A stretch of 64,000 bases of DNA from Isoetes taiwanensis (GCA_021234155.1 JAJEKV010000054.1:7708655-7772654), one strand, 5' to 3'. Numbered from the stretch's first letter, positions 49,289 through 61,559 are shown. Notes: generated by a model not told the origin, from the sequence alone. Program-made: numbers and translations.

Positions 49289-49536
49289 AACGTGAAGTTG
49301 GGGTAAAAGAAATTCAGGCCGGTGAATACACTCAGAATGATAGGTGAAACACTCAGAATGCAGGGTGAAACATGCAGAATGCTGGGTGAAAACTGGAGAG
49401 CACCGGAGTAAACCGCAGAAGAGATCCATCGCTGCCGTTCTTTATTTTTGCTTAGCATTCGTTAAAAGAAGATTGGCCACATGGCGCAACGTGATTGGCT
49501 GCGTGGCCTGAATTTCTTTTACCCCAACTTTACGTT
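49289..49536. mobile_element. MITE-like element with 32-bp terminal inverted repeats
   Basis: Its ends are AACGTGAAGTTGGGGTAAAA (49289 on) and the reverse of AACGTAAAGTTGGGGTAAAA (ending 49536); the arms continue through GAAATTCAGGCC with a single mismatch. Inside, a unit of about 20 bp built on ACTCAGAATG...GGTGAAA occurs three times (49330-49390). No target duplication is seen. The long ends and 248-bp length fit a non-autonomous DNA transposon. Confidence 0.65.
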
Positions 49537-49589
49537 CTATTCCATGCTAGTAGATTTAGAACAACCTCTCTAGTACATACTGTGAAATC

Positions 49590-50960
49590 AATGGTGCAAA
49601 CTAGAAAGTTTAGGCTGGCTAGTTCTTGGGTATTGCCAAATAACTCGGCCTATATATCCCTAGATCGCATGCAGGCTGCTTGGCACATCATGCTTACTTC
49701 GGAACGATGCGCATATAAAGATATCAGACTAACTTTGTTTGGGTTGCAGCCAGGTACTGTGCCTATAGAGCATGTAGGGAAGAGAAAGCGAAGGGGTTGA
49801 GACTCCGAAGAGGTGTTTGAGGATAGAGAGGCAAGCTTGGCGAGACTTAATATTGCTGACGAATTTGTGTCCGCTAATGCCGGTGTCAGACCCGCTCCTC
49901 CAGAAGTTGTTGATGCGAATGCATCTTATAGACCATTGAACATTCATGACTATGAATTCGATCCTATGATAAGCTAGAATTTCATGTGGCATGGTATTCT
50001 TTTATGATTTAATAGAAGTATGTGCTTGTTTATTTGTTGCTAACTCGTATTGCTGGCCGCTGTAGATGAGAATGATGGAAGGAAGCAGCATGATGGGGAT
50101 CATGAGGTTATTATTATTAGTGACAGTTCTGAGGAGCGGGAGCCTTATGAAGCTACGTGTGGCAAAGTCCTAGGCGCTTCACAGTTTTTCCGGTCCAAAA
50201 AATGATTTTCCGGTTCCCAAAAAATATAGCAGGATATACGGCCGATCAAAAAAAGGGTGTATAAGGATTTAGCCGACTCATATTTATATATGTAGGATTT
50301 TTTCCAGTAAAAAAAAAGTTATAGGATTTTTTTATAAGGGTAGCTTGTAAACTTTAACTTTGCTGCAGCAGCTACTCATTGGCAAAATGCTGCCAATTAC
50401 AGGCACATTTTCACAGGATTATGACTTGTTTATGTTAATTTTGTTGCAATCTAATAGGAAAATCAACTGTTCTTTGTAGGCTATAAATTTGTTTTAATAT
50501 CCTTTTATTTTTGAGATTTGAAGGAAATTTTCCGAACCAAAATTTTATTACTAGGATAAATCCTATTCAAATTTGTAGATGCCTATTCATCCCATGCCTA
50601 GTAGGAAATTTTCCTGTTCGTTTAAAATACTTTGCCATACACTGTTATGAAGACTCCATGGTGGATTCAACAGTGGAGGAAGAAAAGATTGACACAACAC
50701 AGTTATTAATGGAGGCCGAGGAAGCAGTGAGGGACGTGTCAATCTAGGAGCTTCGGGTAGCACTTGGGAATACATTGGACCGCATCGAGGACCCTGGAGA
50801 TTCATGGAATGAATACAGTTATCCTGGAGAAAGGTGCCTTGCATGGACACTTTAATTTATGCAAGGCCTTATTGTTGAAGGAGCTCCGTGAGGTGGAGTC
50901 TATCCGGTGCCCTCATGATCCCAATATGGCTGGCCCAAGCACAAGGAAGGCTCTTTGAAG
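49590..50960 (+). pseudogene. Unrecognised gene pieces with SUMO-interaction-like motif
   Basis: A series of + strand open pieces looks protein-like. 49590-49800 ends EHVGKRKRRG (a basic, NLS-like run); after one stop the same frame reads DSEEVFEDREASLARLNIAD and on to NIHDYEFDPMIS (49803-49976). 50063-50203 reads DENDGRKQHDGDHEVIIISD then SSEEREPYEA; VIIISDSSEE has the form of a SUMO-interaction motif, hydrophobic core plus acidic tail. 50650-50745 reads EEEKIDTTQLLMEAEEAVRD. I do not recognise the family. The stop at 49798 and uneven splice signals suggest a relic, perhaps of a transposon-encoded or nuclear protein. Confidence 0.35.
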
Positions 50961-50969
50961 ACTCTCGAA

Positions 50970-53140
50970 ATTCCTGATGTCCTTGTATCTGTTGCATTGT
51001 ATGGGTTGTTTGCTATAGGGGTGTATCTAAATATAGGCGAAAATATGTAGTTTGTGAAATATGAAAGTGGACCTTGTACATTCTATCACTGTTATGAAAG
51101 ATGTTGTAGTTTTGTGGAAAATATCTTTGTGCTCATGTTGCAATGTAATAAAAGATGTTGTGCTTCTCTGGAGGATGTGTATCTGGTGATGTTGAAATTC
51201 CTTGTTGCAATGTACCATGTCAGAGAACCATGGTAGCCTCGTTATTTTGGTGTTGTGGGAGGTTGCCTATGGTTTCATGTCTTTTTCTTACACTATTGAC
51301 TCGTGTTAGAGAATAAAATGTTAAAAAAACCAATGGTCTTTAATCTCCCTACATCCAACGGTCTGGAATTTAAGATGCAAAACAGACGGGTAAACAAAGC
51401 GATGCAGATTTTGATATACTTCTCAAATAAGAAGCCTTCTATCAAAGCAATGCGTGGACAAATGAATGGTACCTCAAGAGGATGCTATTCTGGTTGATGC
51501 CAACCGGTACCAATCTAACATGTGGGGCATGATATAGATCTTTTATCATATTCAATAAATAGAATGGCAAGCCGTTATTAAGAGCAACCACTGTTTGAAT
51601 CTAAAATTATTTTAGAGGGTGTAGACACATGATCATTTTTTACTGCCACAACTAAAGTCATGTTTCTAGTAGGGATAATTTCAGTGATTATTTTTCACAC
51701 ACGTTGAAAATGTTGTTGCTAATTATTCGTTATAGAATGATGATGACTGAGGGCAGTGTGACACGTGACAACAAGAATGTGAAATGGGTCAATTGCTTTT
51801 GAACTAACTCCTTTTGAAGCTACTTTTGAAGACGTGAGATATCGCTAGTGTTCATACTAAATGATGGTTGATGCCTTTATTTTATTACATGTGGTTAAAA
51901 GGAAGTCACAAAGTTTTGTTTTTTTTTAAACAGGGGCAAACTTGAATTAACCAATCTATCAATCTAGAATGTAGTAATCTTTATAATGGTAAAACACCTT
52001 ACATTCTAGCATTGAAGCATGTCGACGCACGCTAGCGCAGAGGCATGCCGACACACACGTGAAGTACTTCACCATTGTTGTAATGTGGAAAGAGTGTTGT
52101 TGACATTGAGCTCTTCTCTGAAATGAGGTAAATAAATCGAAATGTAAAAGATAGATCTCAGAATGTGAGGTAAATTGCTGGTAAATATCTTCACAGTTTC
52201 AGAACAACATCGCAAAAGAGCATCGACAAAAATTAAGAAACATATATCTCGCGTGGAGGCGTCCAATAAACTGCTTTTTACATATGCAGAAGTTGCTTTA
52301 GGCAACACCAAAGCGACATTGCATGTGAACAATGTTTTCTTATCGAACCCTACTCTTTTAGGCTAGGCTAATCGTATTCTCAAAGAAATGAATGGTTTTC
52401 TAATGCCCATTGGAGACCACTATGTCTAAAATAGAATAGAATAGAATAGTTTTTTTAACGTCCACGGGAGACCAATAGGTCATGGGACCCATACAATGGG
52501 CTAGTACAATCATTACTACTAGGATTAAAAAACCCCTGCCTCGAAAGGTTTCCAAGGGAAAAACCTTTGCAGTAATGATGATACTAGACAAGCTTAGATA
52601 ATGACTACTGAGGGCTCAGTAATTGCAGACGTTTTTCTAGAACCTCAAGTATGTATAATGCCAAGTCATGCACAGATGGTGCGCTGAGAAGTTGTGGAAG
52701 CGTGGAATGGAATGCTAAGGTCGAAAAATGACAACCATTTCTTACTGCCAAATCGAAAGGCATATCTATGGTAGCAACCAATTTCTTCAAACATGTATAG
52801 AAGGGGGGGATAAAAAAATAAAAAGAAATCTTGTTTTTGTGGGATAAAGAACAAAATTTAATTACTTTAAGAACACGTATAGAATGATGTTGAGAGCTTT
52901 GCGTCGAAAAGAATGTGAAATGGGCAAATTGCATTTATGGCTGTATGTGCTTTTGAAGCAACCTTTTTAGATGTATCTTGCTAGTTGCTAGTTGGTCATA
53001 ATCGTCCACGTAGTTTAGAAAAGAATAAAATCACAAAATTTTGTTGGCTTGATTTAGCCAATCTATCCACCATTTGTTTGGGGAGGTAATGGTTACCTTA
53101 CATTAAAATGAAACCCAAAAGGTTTTCTTGGCTAGTACAA
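50970..53140. other. Spacer upstream of the ABCG gene
   Basis: No gene recognised. Two partly similar stretches (about 51650-51900 and 52860-53080, both with GAATGTGAAATGGG-CAAATTGC and AACTAACT/AAGCAACCTTTTT-like blocks) suggest a diverged duplication. Confidence 0.35.
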
Positions 53141-53149
53141 AAGGCGATC

Positions 53150-53194
53150 TTGACGAAGTCAAGCGTTGACTAGGTCTATCCCTATAGATTGACC
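53150..53194. promoter_or_regulatory. W-box cluster upstream of the ABCG gene
   Basis: Four WRKY core sites lie in 45 bp, 164-208 bp before the start codon: TTGACG (53150), AGTCAA (53157-53162, the reverse of TTGACT), TTGACT (53166) and TTGACC (53189). Three fit the full TTGACY consensus. Several plant PDR transporters are induced by defence and jasmonate signals through WRKY factors. Function is inferred from sequence only. Confidence 0.45.
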
Positions 53195-53357
53195 TCACAT
53201 TTTTTCTACGGTTGCCATTGACACACATACTGGTACATACAAAGCGCTCAGGTGCTTCAATCTTAATGTGCATTTAAACCACCAAGGCCATATCTACTTG
53301 CTATGCAAATTGGAACATACCTGCACATAAGTCGGGAATATAGAACTATAATAAAAA

Positions 53358-56300
53358 ATGGCCCATGGAGAAAATTTGCATGCTGTATCATTGAATGGCA
53401 ACAGAAGATTGAGCAGCCAGAGTAATAGTAGCAGGCGAAGTTTTAATGCTTTTCCAGGTCCTGCAGAAGACGATGAAGAGGCACTTATGTGGGCAGCTCT
53501 TGAGAAGCTACCATCTTACAACCGTGTCAGAACAAGCATTCTCGACAATTACTCTGCTGAAGGCCATTTAACAACTGAGGAGGTAGATGTCACCCAGCTT
53601 GGATTGAAGGAAAGACACGAATTTATTGATAGATTGCTCAAGGTGGTGGATCAAGACCATGGGAGGATACTTCAGAAACTCCGAGACCGCATTTCGAGGT
53701 CTAAGAAAGAAGTAATTAGTAGAATTGTGTCATCCTGAGGAAAAGTCTGCTTGTTTTATTAACAGTGGTGGTTATTCTGTAGAGTGGGAATGGAATTGCC
53801 AAGAGTAGAAGTTCGATATGACCACCTGAATGTACAGGCGGAATGTTATGCAGGCCAAAGAGCTCTTCCAACTTTCTTAAATGCTGCCAGGAACATGCTT
53901 GAGGTAGGCTGATTGTATAGCTTGTTTAAAATTTAGAGATTAATAACGAAGATCTATTGTCCACACGCCTTTATCCTCCTGCCTCCCTTAACAATTGCTG
54001 AAGTTAGTTGATCTTAGTCTGAAGAGGCATTTAGAGGACCTGCTTTAATTAAATGATATTTTATATGATTGCTGAAGTTAGTTGATCTTAGTCTGAAGAG
54101 GCATTTAGAGGACCTGCTTTAATTAAATGATATTTTATATGTTGCGCCATCATCCATTGAACACAAGGCCAAACTCATTTTTATACATCACGGGGAAGTC
54201 TCTGTTCAGGTGTTTGATATTCAAAAATTTGTTTCAAATAACATTGTTCCAACAGGTTTAACATTTTGTTATTTTGACTTGCAATAGGTACAGACAATCT
54301 GACAATAAGGAATCGATATTATTTTGTTTTGGCTTCTTTTGATATTTGTATTACCCTTCAATTTTATGTGCAATGCTCATAAGAAACAAAACTCATGAAA
54401 TACAAGAATTTTTTGCAAGGATCCCCAAGGAGCCCAAACAGACATGTACGAAGGTAGGTATGATAAAATGGTAGCAGACTATTCTACTACCACCACATGC
54501 ATCCTCCCCTTATTTCTTATTCATCTATCTGTTTTGGAACTAGAGGGTCCATCAACTGTTTTAATAGTGCTAGAGCTTTTATTTACAGGTCATTTTGCGA
54601 CTTATTGGGATTTCTGTTGCAAAGAAGGTGAAATTAAATATACTCAAAGATGTTAGTGGAATAATCAAGCCAGGAAGGTAAAGGTTGACGTTGATAAAAT
54701 TTCTAACTTCATAATTCCAACTTTCTTGGTCCTATTCTCTAGGATGACTCTACTGCTTGGGCCACCAGGTTCTGGCAAGACTACTTTGCTTTTGGCTCTT
54801 GCTAATAAACTTGGTAAAGAACTTAAGGTGAGTCTTCACATGTGATATTTACTTTCAAAGAACATGGCAATTCTCTTAACGTTCTTATATCAGGTTATAG
54901 GAAAGGTGTCATACAATGGGCATGAACTCCATCAGTTTGTGCCTGAGAAAACATCAAGTTACATTAGCCAAGACGATTTGCACACTGGAGAGATGACTGT
55001 CAGAGAGACACTTGAATTCTCTGCACGATGTCAAGGGCCAGGCATAAGACATGGTAAGTTTCATTGGCATAAACATATGAAACTAATCTTGCATTCATAC
55101 CAAATTTCTGTTTCGTGTAGAATTGACTTCTGAAATAACAAAGAGGGAGAAGCAAGCTGGGATAATTTGTGACGCAGAACTTGACCTTTTCATGAAAGTA
55201 TGTTCTATATCATGGGAGTGTCCCTATTCCATTAACAGCTAAAGTTAATTGTCAGACATCCTTTCTTATTTCCTTCATAGGCCATAGCCGACAAGGAAGT
55301 CCAGAGCAAAATAATGACAGACTACATCTTGAAGGTATGTGTTTAAGTGATGCACTACGTCTTGAAGGCATGAGCTTCTCTTTAAGGAGAAAGAAGATTG
55401 GCATAATTTGAGCCCCGACTTCCAGATACTTGACCTTGATATATGCGCGGACACTATTGTTGGTGATAACATGCAAAGGGGAATTTCTGGTGGCCAAAAG
55501 AAACGTGTTACAACGGGTAAGAACAGCAACCAATTACATGTTTGATTCAAAGTGTTCTTTATAGAACATAATTTTGTCTCCATCATTTTGTGCATGAATC
55601 TACAGGAGAAATGGTAGTGGGGCCAGCAAGAACCCTGTTCATGGATAATATATCAACTGGTCTAGATAGCTCTACAACCCATCAGATTGTGAAGTGCTTC
55701 CAGCAATTGGTGCATGCATTGAAAACTACAACAATGATATCACTGCTTCAGCCCTCACCAGAGACATACAATCTTTTTGATGACATACTTTTGCTATGTG
55801 AGGGCCAAGTAGTATATCATGGGCCCCGGGAGCATGTGCTGGACTTTTTTGAGACTTGTGGCTTCAAATGTCCAGATAGGAAAGGTCATGCAGACTTCTT
55901 GCAAGAGGTAACTTGTCTTTTGCCTTATACCTTCAGTTCCTAGATGATCCTCTTACATCCTAGCAATGGAACAGGTCACATCATACAAGGACCAGGAGCA
56001 ATATTGGTTACACAAAACAAAGCCATATAAGTATGTGACGGTGGAAGACTTTGCACAAAGATTTAAGGATTATCATGTTGGACAAAACTTGAATGGCGAA
56101 CTCTTGTGTCCATTTTACAAGGATTCTAGCGCCAAAGCAGCACTTGTTTTTAAAAAATATGCACTGAGCAAAAGAGAATTATTCAGGATACTATTGGATA
56201 GAGAAATTCTCTTATTTAAACGCAATTTGTTCATTTATATTTTCCGGATTGTGCAGGTGAAGTTTATAAATAATCTTTCTTATCCATTTCTCATATTTTG

Positions 56301-59300
56301 ATCCATTGATTATTTGTAATGAAGGTTATGCTTATGGCCTTTGTTTCGATGACTCTATTTCTGCGTACAAGAATGCATCAAAGATCGGTCAATGATGCAG
56401 ACCTATACCTTGGCAGTCTATACTTCTCCCTCCTCACGGCCATGTTCAATGGGTTTGCTGATCTTGCACTGACAATTAAACGCCTTCCTGTACTCTATAA
56501 GCAAAGGGATCTCCTTTTCTACCCAGCATGGACATTTAGTTTATCTGCTTATATCCTTAGCATCCCTGTTGCCCTTGCTGAAACTTCAGTTTGGGTATCA
56601 ATGACGTATTTTGTGACTGGTTTTGCTCCAGAAGCTGGCAGGTAACCTTGCTACCATATAGTCTTGTATTCTTCAATAATTTGACTACACTAAACCAACA
56701 GAGCCTAGAATCTTTCAGGTTTTTCCGCCAGTTTCTTGTGCTTTTCCTTGTTAATCAGATGGCGTCATCACTTTTCCGCATCCTTGCTGGAGTATTCCGG
56801 ACGTTGGTACTGGCTAACGCAGGAGGATCCTTTATTGTTCTTCTTTTTGTGCTTCTTGGAGGATTCCTTATTCCCAGTGGTAAGTAGATCAAATAGATAG
56901 TCATCAATGGGCATGATCGGTGCTTCACTACCAAATTCTCAACTGCAGATACTATTCCTAAATGGTGGATATGGGGATTCTGGATTTCACCATTGCAATA
57001 TGCAGAAAATGCTGTCAGTATAAATGAATTCCTTTCATCACGTTGGAACAAGGTTATAAGCTTCCAAGATAGTTCACAGTATTCATGGGGCCATTACGTG
57101 AACTAATTGTACAAAATTTAATCTGTGCAAATAGGAAAATGGGAACATAGGAGTTCAAGCACTGGAATCACATGAACTCTTCACAAGGAGTTATTGGTAC
57201 TGGATTGATATTTCAGCTCTAGTTGGTTTTGTTGCACTTTTCAATGTCATATTTACTTTGACAATTGAATACCTTAATCGTAAGTTCTAGAAACCACCCG
57301 TACTTGACTAGCACGTATTATGGCAACCTGAATGTATTCTTCTTGAAACAGCACTTCATATATCCCAAGCTGCCATCTCTGTGGAGATTCCTGTTGAAGA
57401 TTCTCACAGGCTGTCTACTCTTAGCAATTCAGGTAATATTAAAAGATGCACATGTAAACCAGCAATATTGCTGCTTTATCTGCTTGAACTAATTACCTTT
57501 GAAATGAATATATCGTCAAATGAATGCAGGTTCAAAGCAGAATTGCCAAGAATTGCCGTCTAGAGCTAGCTTACCTGAATCAACAATGACTGGTATTATA
57601 GAAAAGCATCAGAGAAAAGGAATGATACTGCACTTTGAGCCCTTGTCAGTCTCTTTCCAAAACATAAACTATTACGTTGATATGCCCTCTGTAAGTTTTT
57701 AAGACCAGACCTTCAGGAAACGATGTGGGTTTGATGATGATTAATATATAATCTGCAGGAAATGAAGGTGGCAGGTGAGAAGGAGACTAGAATACAGCTA
57801 TTGTGCAACATAACTGGATACTTTCGACCAGGAGTCCTTACATCGTTGATGGGGGTGAGTGGCGCTGGTAAGACCACACTAATGGACGTCCTGGCAGGCA
57901 GGAAAACAAGTGGTTACATTGAAGGATCAATATGCGTATCTGGATTTCAAAAGCAGCAAAAAACATTTACTCGAGTCTCAGGTTATTGTGAACAAAATGA
58001 TATACATTCTCCTCAACTTACTGTATATGAATCATTGCTTTTCTCTGGTTGGACGCGTCTTTCATCAAGTATCAACGCAGAAAAGAAAATGGTACAGAAA
58101 GCACCTGCTTACTTGTTAGTAAAGATAACTAATTTTAGTTGCATCGTCTGCAGAATTTTATTGATGAGGCCATGAGTTTGGTTGAACTTGATAATTTAAG
58201 AGGTTCAATTGTTGGTCTGCCTGGTGTGACTGGCTTATCAACTGAGCAACGTAAAAGATTAACCATAGCTGTAGAGCTCGTTGCAAATCCCTCGATTATC
58301 TTCATGGATGAGCCTACTTCTGGCCTGGATGCAAGGGCAGCAGCAATTGTCATGCGGACAATTCGTAATACTGTGGATACAGGACGCACAGTAGTGTGCA
58401 CCATCCATCAACCCAGTATCGAGATTTTTGAAGCATTCGATGAAGTAAGTCGCCATCATTTTAGCTTTTTCACGTTTCACAACCATGCTATGCTTATTAC
58501 TACAACGTGTCTTGTGCAGTTACTTCTGCTTAAAAGAGGAGGCCAAATTATATACACTGGCCAACTTGGCCATCGTTCCCATAAACTTATTGAGTACTTT
58601 GCGGTGCAAATTCTAGAATATTGTTCTTTAGAAATGCATTATAGAAGTGCTTCTTCAATGAACATCTTTGTGCACAGGCAATTCCCGGTGTCCCTGAAAT
58701 CACGGATGGATGCAACCCAGCCGCTTGGATGCTAGAGGTTACATCAACCTCAATTGAACAAAGCATAGGGGTAGACTTTGCAGAGATTTATAAGCAATCT
58801 GCTTTATTCCAGTGAGCATTTTGTTCCTTAACAATAAAAAGATACATGGCATCAATTAAGTACTTTCTTGACAATAAATAGATACATAGCATTAAATAAG
58901 TACCAATATATTTGAGTCGCAACCTGAACGGACAGCTTAGAGTAATAGAACTTGACTAACTGCATAACAGCACGGGTGTGCAGGCATAACATATCCTTAG
59001 CCAAGGAGCTGAGTATTCCTGCACCAGATGCAAAAGATTTATATTTTCCAACAGCATATTCCTTGAATACCTGGGAACAACTGCAATGCTGCCTATGGAA
59101 ACATTCATGGACGTATTGGCGCACCCCAAACTACACATTTGTCAAGTTTTTATTCACGTTGGGAACTGGATTTGTTTTTGGTACAATATTCTGGAGAGTT
59201 GGGCAGAAGTGGTAAGAACATGCCTGAAATGCATCGAACGCATAATCAGATTCAACAAAACACTTTTTTCCTACAGGAATAAACAGGAAAATATTAACAC

Positions 59301-60123
59301 TGTATTGGGGGCTCTATATGTTGCTGTTATCTTTCTCGGGATATCAAACTCTTCTTCAGTTCAGCCTGTGGTAGACACTGAGCGTACTGTCTTCTACCGA
59401 GAACGAGCTGCTGGGATGTACTCTGCCTTACCTTATGCCATATCACAGGCAAGTTCATCTTATCTGTGGGAGATCTTTAATAATATTCACAACTTCTGTT
59501 TATTCCCATGTACTTACAGGTTCTTATTGAAGTACCATATATTTTTGCCCAAACAATATTATATGGATGTGTCACATATGCAATGATAAATTTCGAGTGG
59601 AGCTTGAAAAAGTTCTTTTGGTACATTTTCCATATGTGCTTCACTCTTCTCTACTTTACATACTATGGTATGCTAGCAGTAGCTATTACACCTTCGTCTG
59701 AAGTCGCTGCCATTGCGGCATCAGCATTCTTCTCCCTATTCAACCTCTTCTCAGGCTTTATGATTCACAAGCCAGTAAGTCAGGTTTATGCATTTGAATT
59801 TGGAATATTGAGCTCAAAAACTGGATATTAATTTTCCCTCAATGTGCACACAGAAAATTCCAAAATGGTGGATATGGTACTACTATATCTGTCCAGTGGC
59901 ATGGACAATATATGGAGTGATTGCCTCCCAGTATGGTGACATAGATAAGCCAATGGCTCAAAGAGATGGTTCCTCAATCCCTGTGAAGTCTTACGTTGAG
60001 AATAACTTTGGATTTGAGCACGACTTTCTTGGCGTGGTTGCTGCCGTGGTGATAGGGTTCACAGCTTTCTTTGCCTTCATGTTTGCTATTTGTCTCAAGT
60101 TTTTAAATTTTCAGAACAGATGA
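53358..60123 (+). CDS. Full-size ABCG (PDR) transporter, 24 exons
   Basis: Exons (all in phase, 1,445 codons): 53358-53698, 53783-53903, 54589-54677, 54743-54827, 54894-55053, 55121-55197, 55281-55334, 55426-55516, 55606-55907, 55975-56256, 56325-56641, 56719-56879, 56949-57052, 57135-57279, 57352-57432, 57530-57690, 57759-58091, 58154-58444, 58520-58603, 58678-58811, 58984-59211, 59277-59448, 59520-59774, 59854-60123. Domains run NBD1-TMD1-NBD2-TMD2. NBD1: Walker [10 protein letters not shown] (about 190), signature SGGQKK (330), Walker B LFMDN (350-354) where family members have LFMDE. NBD2: GVSGAGKTT (889), LSTEQRKR (996), [10 protein letters not shown] (1018) and H1053. The end, KFLNFQNR, is typical. 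Such pumps export hormones, terpenoids or phenolics across the plasma membrane; the substrate cannot be told. AATAAA at 60138 may be the poly(A) signal. Length and motifs indicate an intact gene. Confidence 0.93.
53994..54141. repeat. 74-bp perfect tandem duplication in ABCG intron 2
   Basis: The unit starting ATTGCTGAAGTTAGTTGATC at 53994 repeats exactly from 54068. Intron 2 (53904-54588) is the longest intron of the gene; the others are mostly 60-170 bp. Confidence 0.9.
59449..59519 (+). other. GC-AG intron in the ABCG gene
   Basis: Intron 22 begins CAG|GCAAGT and ends TTACAG|GTT. The reading frame ([10 protein letters not shown]) requires this border. GC donors with an otherwise strong consensus are a known minor class spliced by the major spliceosome. 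Confidence 0.85.
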
Positions 60124-60360
60124 GCACTACGATGTACAATAAACCAATTGGAAAGAACATGTACGCATGCATACCAGTGCAGATATAAATTCGTTTTGGG
60201 CTGAGAGGACTTACTCCGTGGCGCTTGCCCATTCAACGGCTTGTCGTCCTGTTCTCAGATGTATTCTAGCCTGATGCAGCACACTAATATGTTGTCCGTT
60301 CTGTTTCAGTGTCTAGCTCACGTTAGAAATTCTGTTCTCAAGGCATATAGTTCCTTATGG

Positions 60361-60369
60361 AACCGATTT

Positions 60370-60401
<32 letters not shown>

Positions 60402-60426
60402 GGAGGTAAGTAACCGATTTAAATTT
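60361..60426 (-). mobile_element. Poly(A)-only retroposed insertion with 15-bp target duplication
   Basis: AACCGATTTAAATTT occurs at 60361-60375 and 60412-60426. Between them are only a run of T and the short GGAGGTAAGT. On the - strand this is a few bases followed by poly(A), bordered by a 15-bp direct repeat, the footprint of L1-type target-primed insertion of a very short RNA end. It lies about 240 bp after the ABCG stop codon. Confidence 0.65.
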
Positions 60427-60429
60427 GCA

Positions 60430-61230
60430 TACTTTTGTCTATTTAAATTCTAGCTGAGAGGTTGCTGAGATTCTAGCTATGCCACGTGTCATGCCACATA
60501 GGTTGAATTGATTGAATTGATTCCATGCCATTCGATCTGTCCAATTTCACATCTACGGTTAGAAAAATTAGAAAGTAAAGAAAATTCCACTTCGCATGAT
60601 CTTCCGGAGATCCTCGCGATGGGGGGCACATGGCAGAAATCTTCTTGTTCCTGTTTCTCCTTGGGATTTGGGTGCTGGATTTTTTTTTTGTTGCTGATAT
60701 ATTTCAGATTCGCCTTTACTTTGGAGCATCTTATCATTTTTTGGCTCTGGTGATGGGACTTCAGTTTTTTTTTTTTTTTTTTCGTGTACTGAACCCATCA
60801 AGACAAAATCCACATCTCCATGAAGATGCTGACTTATAAAGGCCCTTCTTGTTCTTCTTGTTATTGTTCTGTAGTGTTTGGCTTGTGCCGACTCCTGGCA
60901 AGAAGAGTTTTGGTGTGATTTTGAGATGGAAACTTGTGCCTTCAATTGTTTTCAAGCTATCTTTACAGGTATTGTAGCCTGGTATTTTACTGGATTCCAT
61001 GATTGCACCCATGATTGCATCATATGCACTGAATGCTCTTCCAAGGCATGAAACAGCAAGTGTTAAACGTATATAGGCTGAGGAAAAGAAGTTTGAGAGA
61101 GCTGGCCAATACCTTGTTTTCTCATGGGCATCCTGGTTATACATATATGGACTTAACAACAATTTATGAGAGAGCTAGCCAATCCCAGTTATAAATATCT
61201 GATCTATATATGTTCTTATGTTTCGCGCTT
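60430..61230. other. ABCG downstream region, no gene recognised
   Basis: A second T run lies at 60764-60782. The frames at 60489-61162 are shadows of low-complexity sequence without recognisable domains. Confidence 0.4.
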
Positions 61231-61231
61231 A

Positions 61232-61545
61232 TCCGACCGTTCGTTCGAGATCCAACGGCTCACGTGGGTTTGGGACGTATCCTACGGCCCAGATGGCCTG
61301 GGAGTTTACATATAATATGTGTACCATAGTCCTATGGTCCAGATTGATTTGATCCTGACCGTCGGTCCGAGATCTGACGGCTCACGTGGCTTGGGGATAC
61401 ATCCTATGGTCCACGTGGCTTTGGGAATTATATGTAATAGATCCTATGGCTCATATTGCTTTTATATGGTGAGATCTTGATCGTTGATCAAGTCTAAGAT
61501 CCTAAGGCTCATATTGAATGCTCGTTCCTTAAGGAAAGGCTTTTA
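61232..61545. repeat. Three diverged tandem units of about 122 bp
   Basis: Units start near 61234, 61357 and 61479 with GACCGTTCGTTCGAGAT, GACCGTCGGTCCGAGAT and GATCGTTGATCAAGTCTAAG-like sequence, each followed by (A)ACGGCTCACGTGG or a decayed form and CCTAYGG. The first two hold GCTCACGTGG with a G-box core CACGTG. Confidence 0.6.
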
Positions 61546-61559
61546 AAAATTTTTATGTT

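Noticed and set aside
49495-49536. Start of a gene at 49495
   Set aside because: The first codons translate the terminal repeat of the MITE-like element; any real coding sequence begins later.
60568-61162. Overlapping frames with Lys and Phe runs
   Set aside because: They translate poly(T)/poly(A) tracts and have no domain content.
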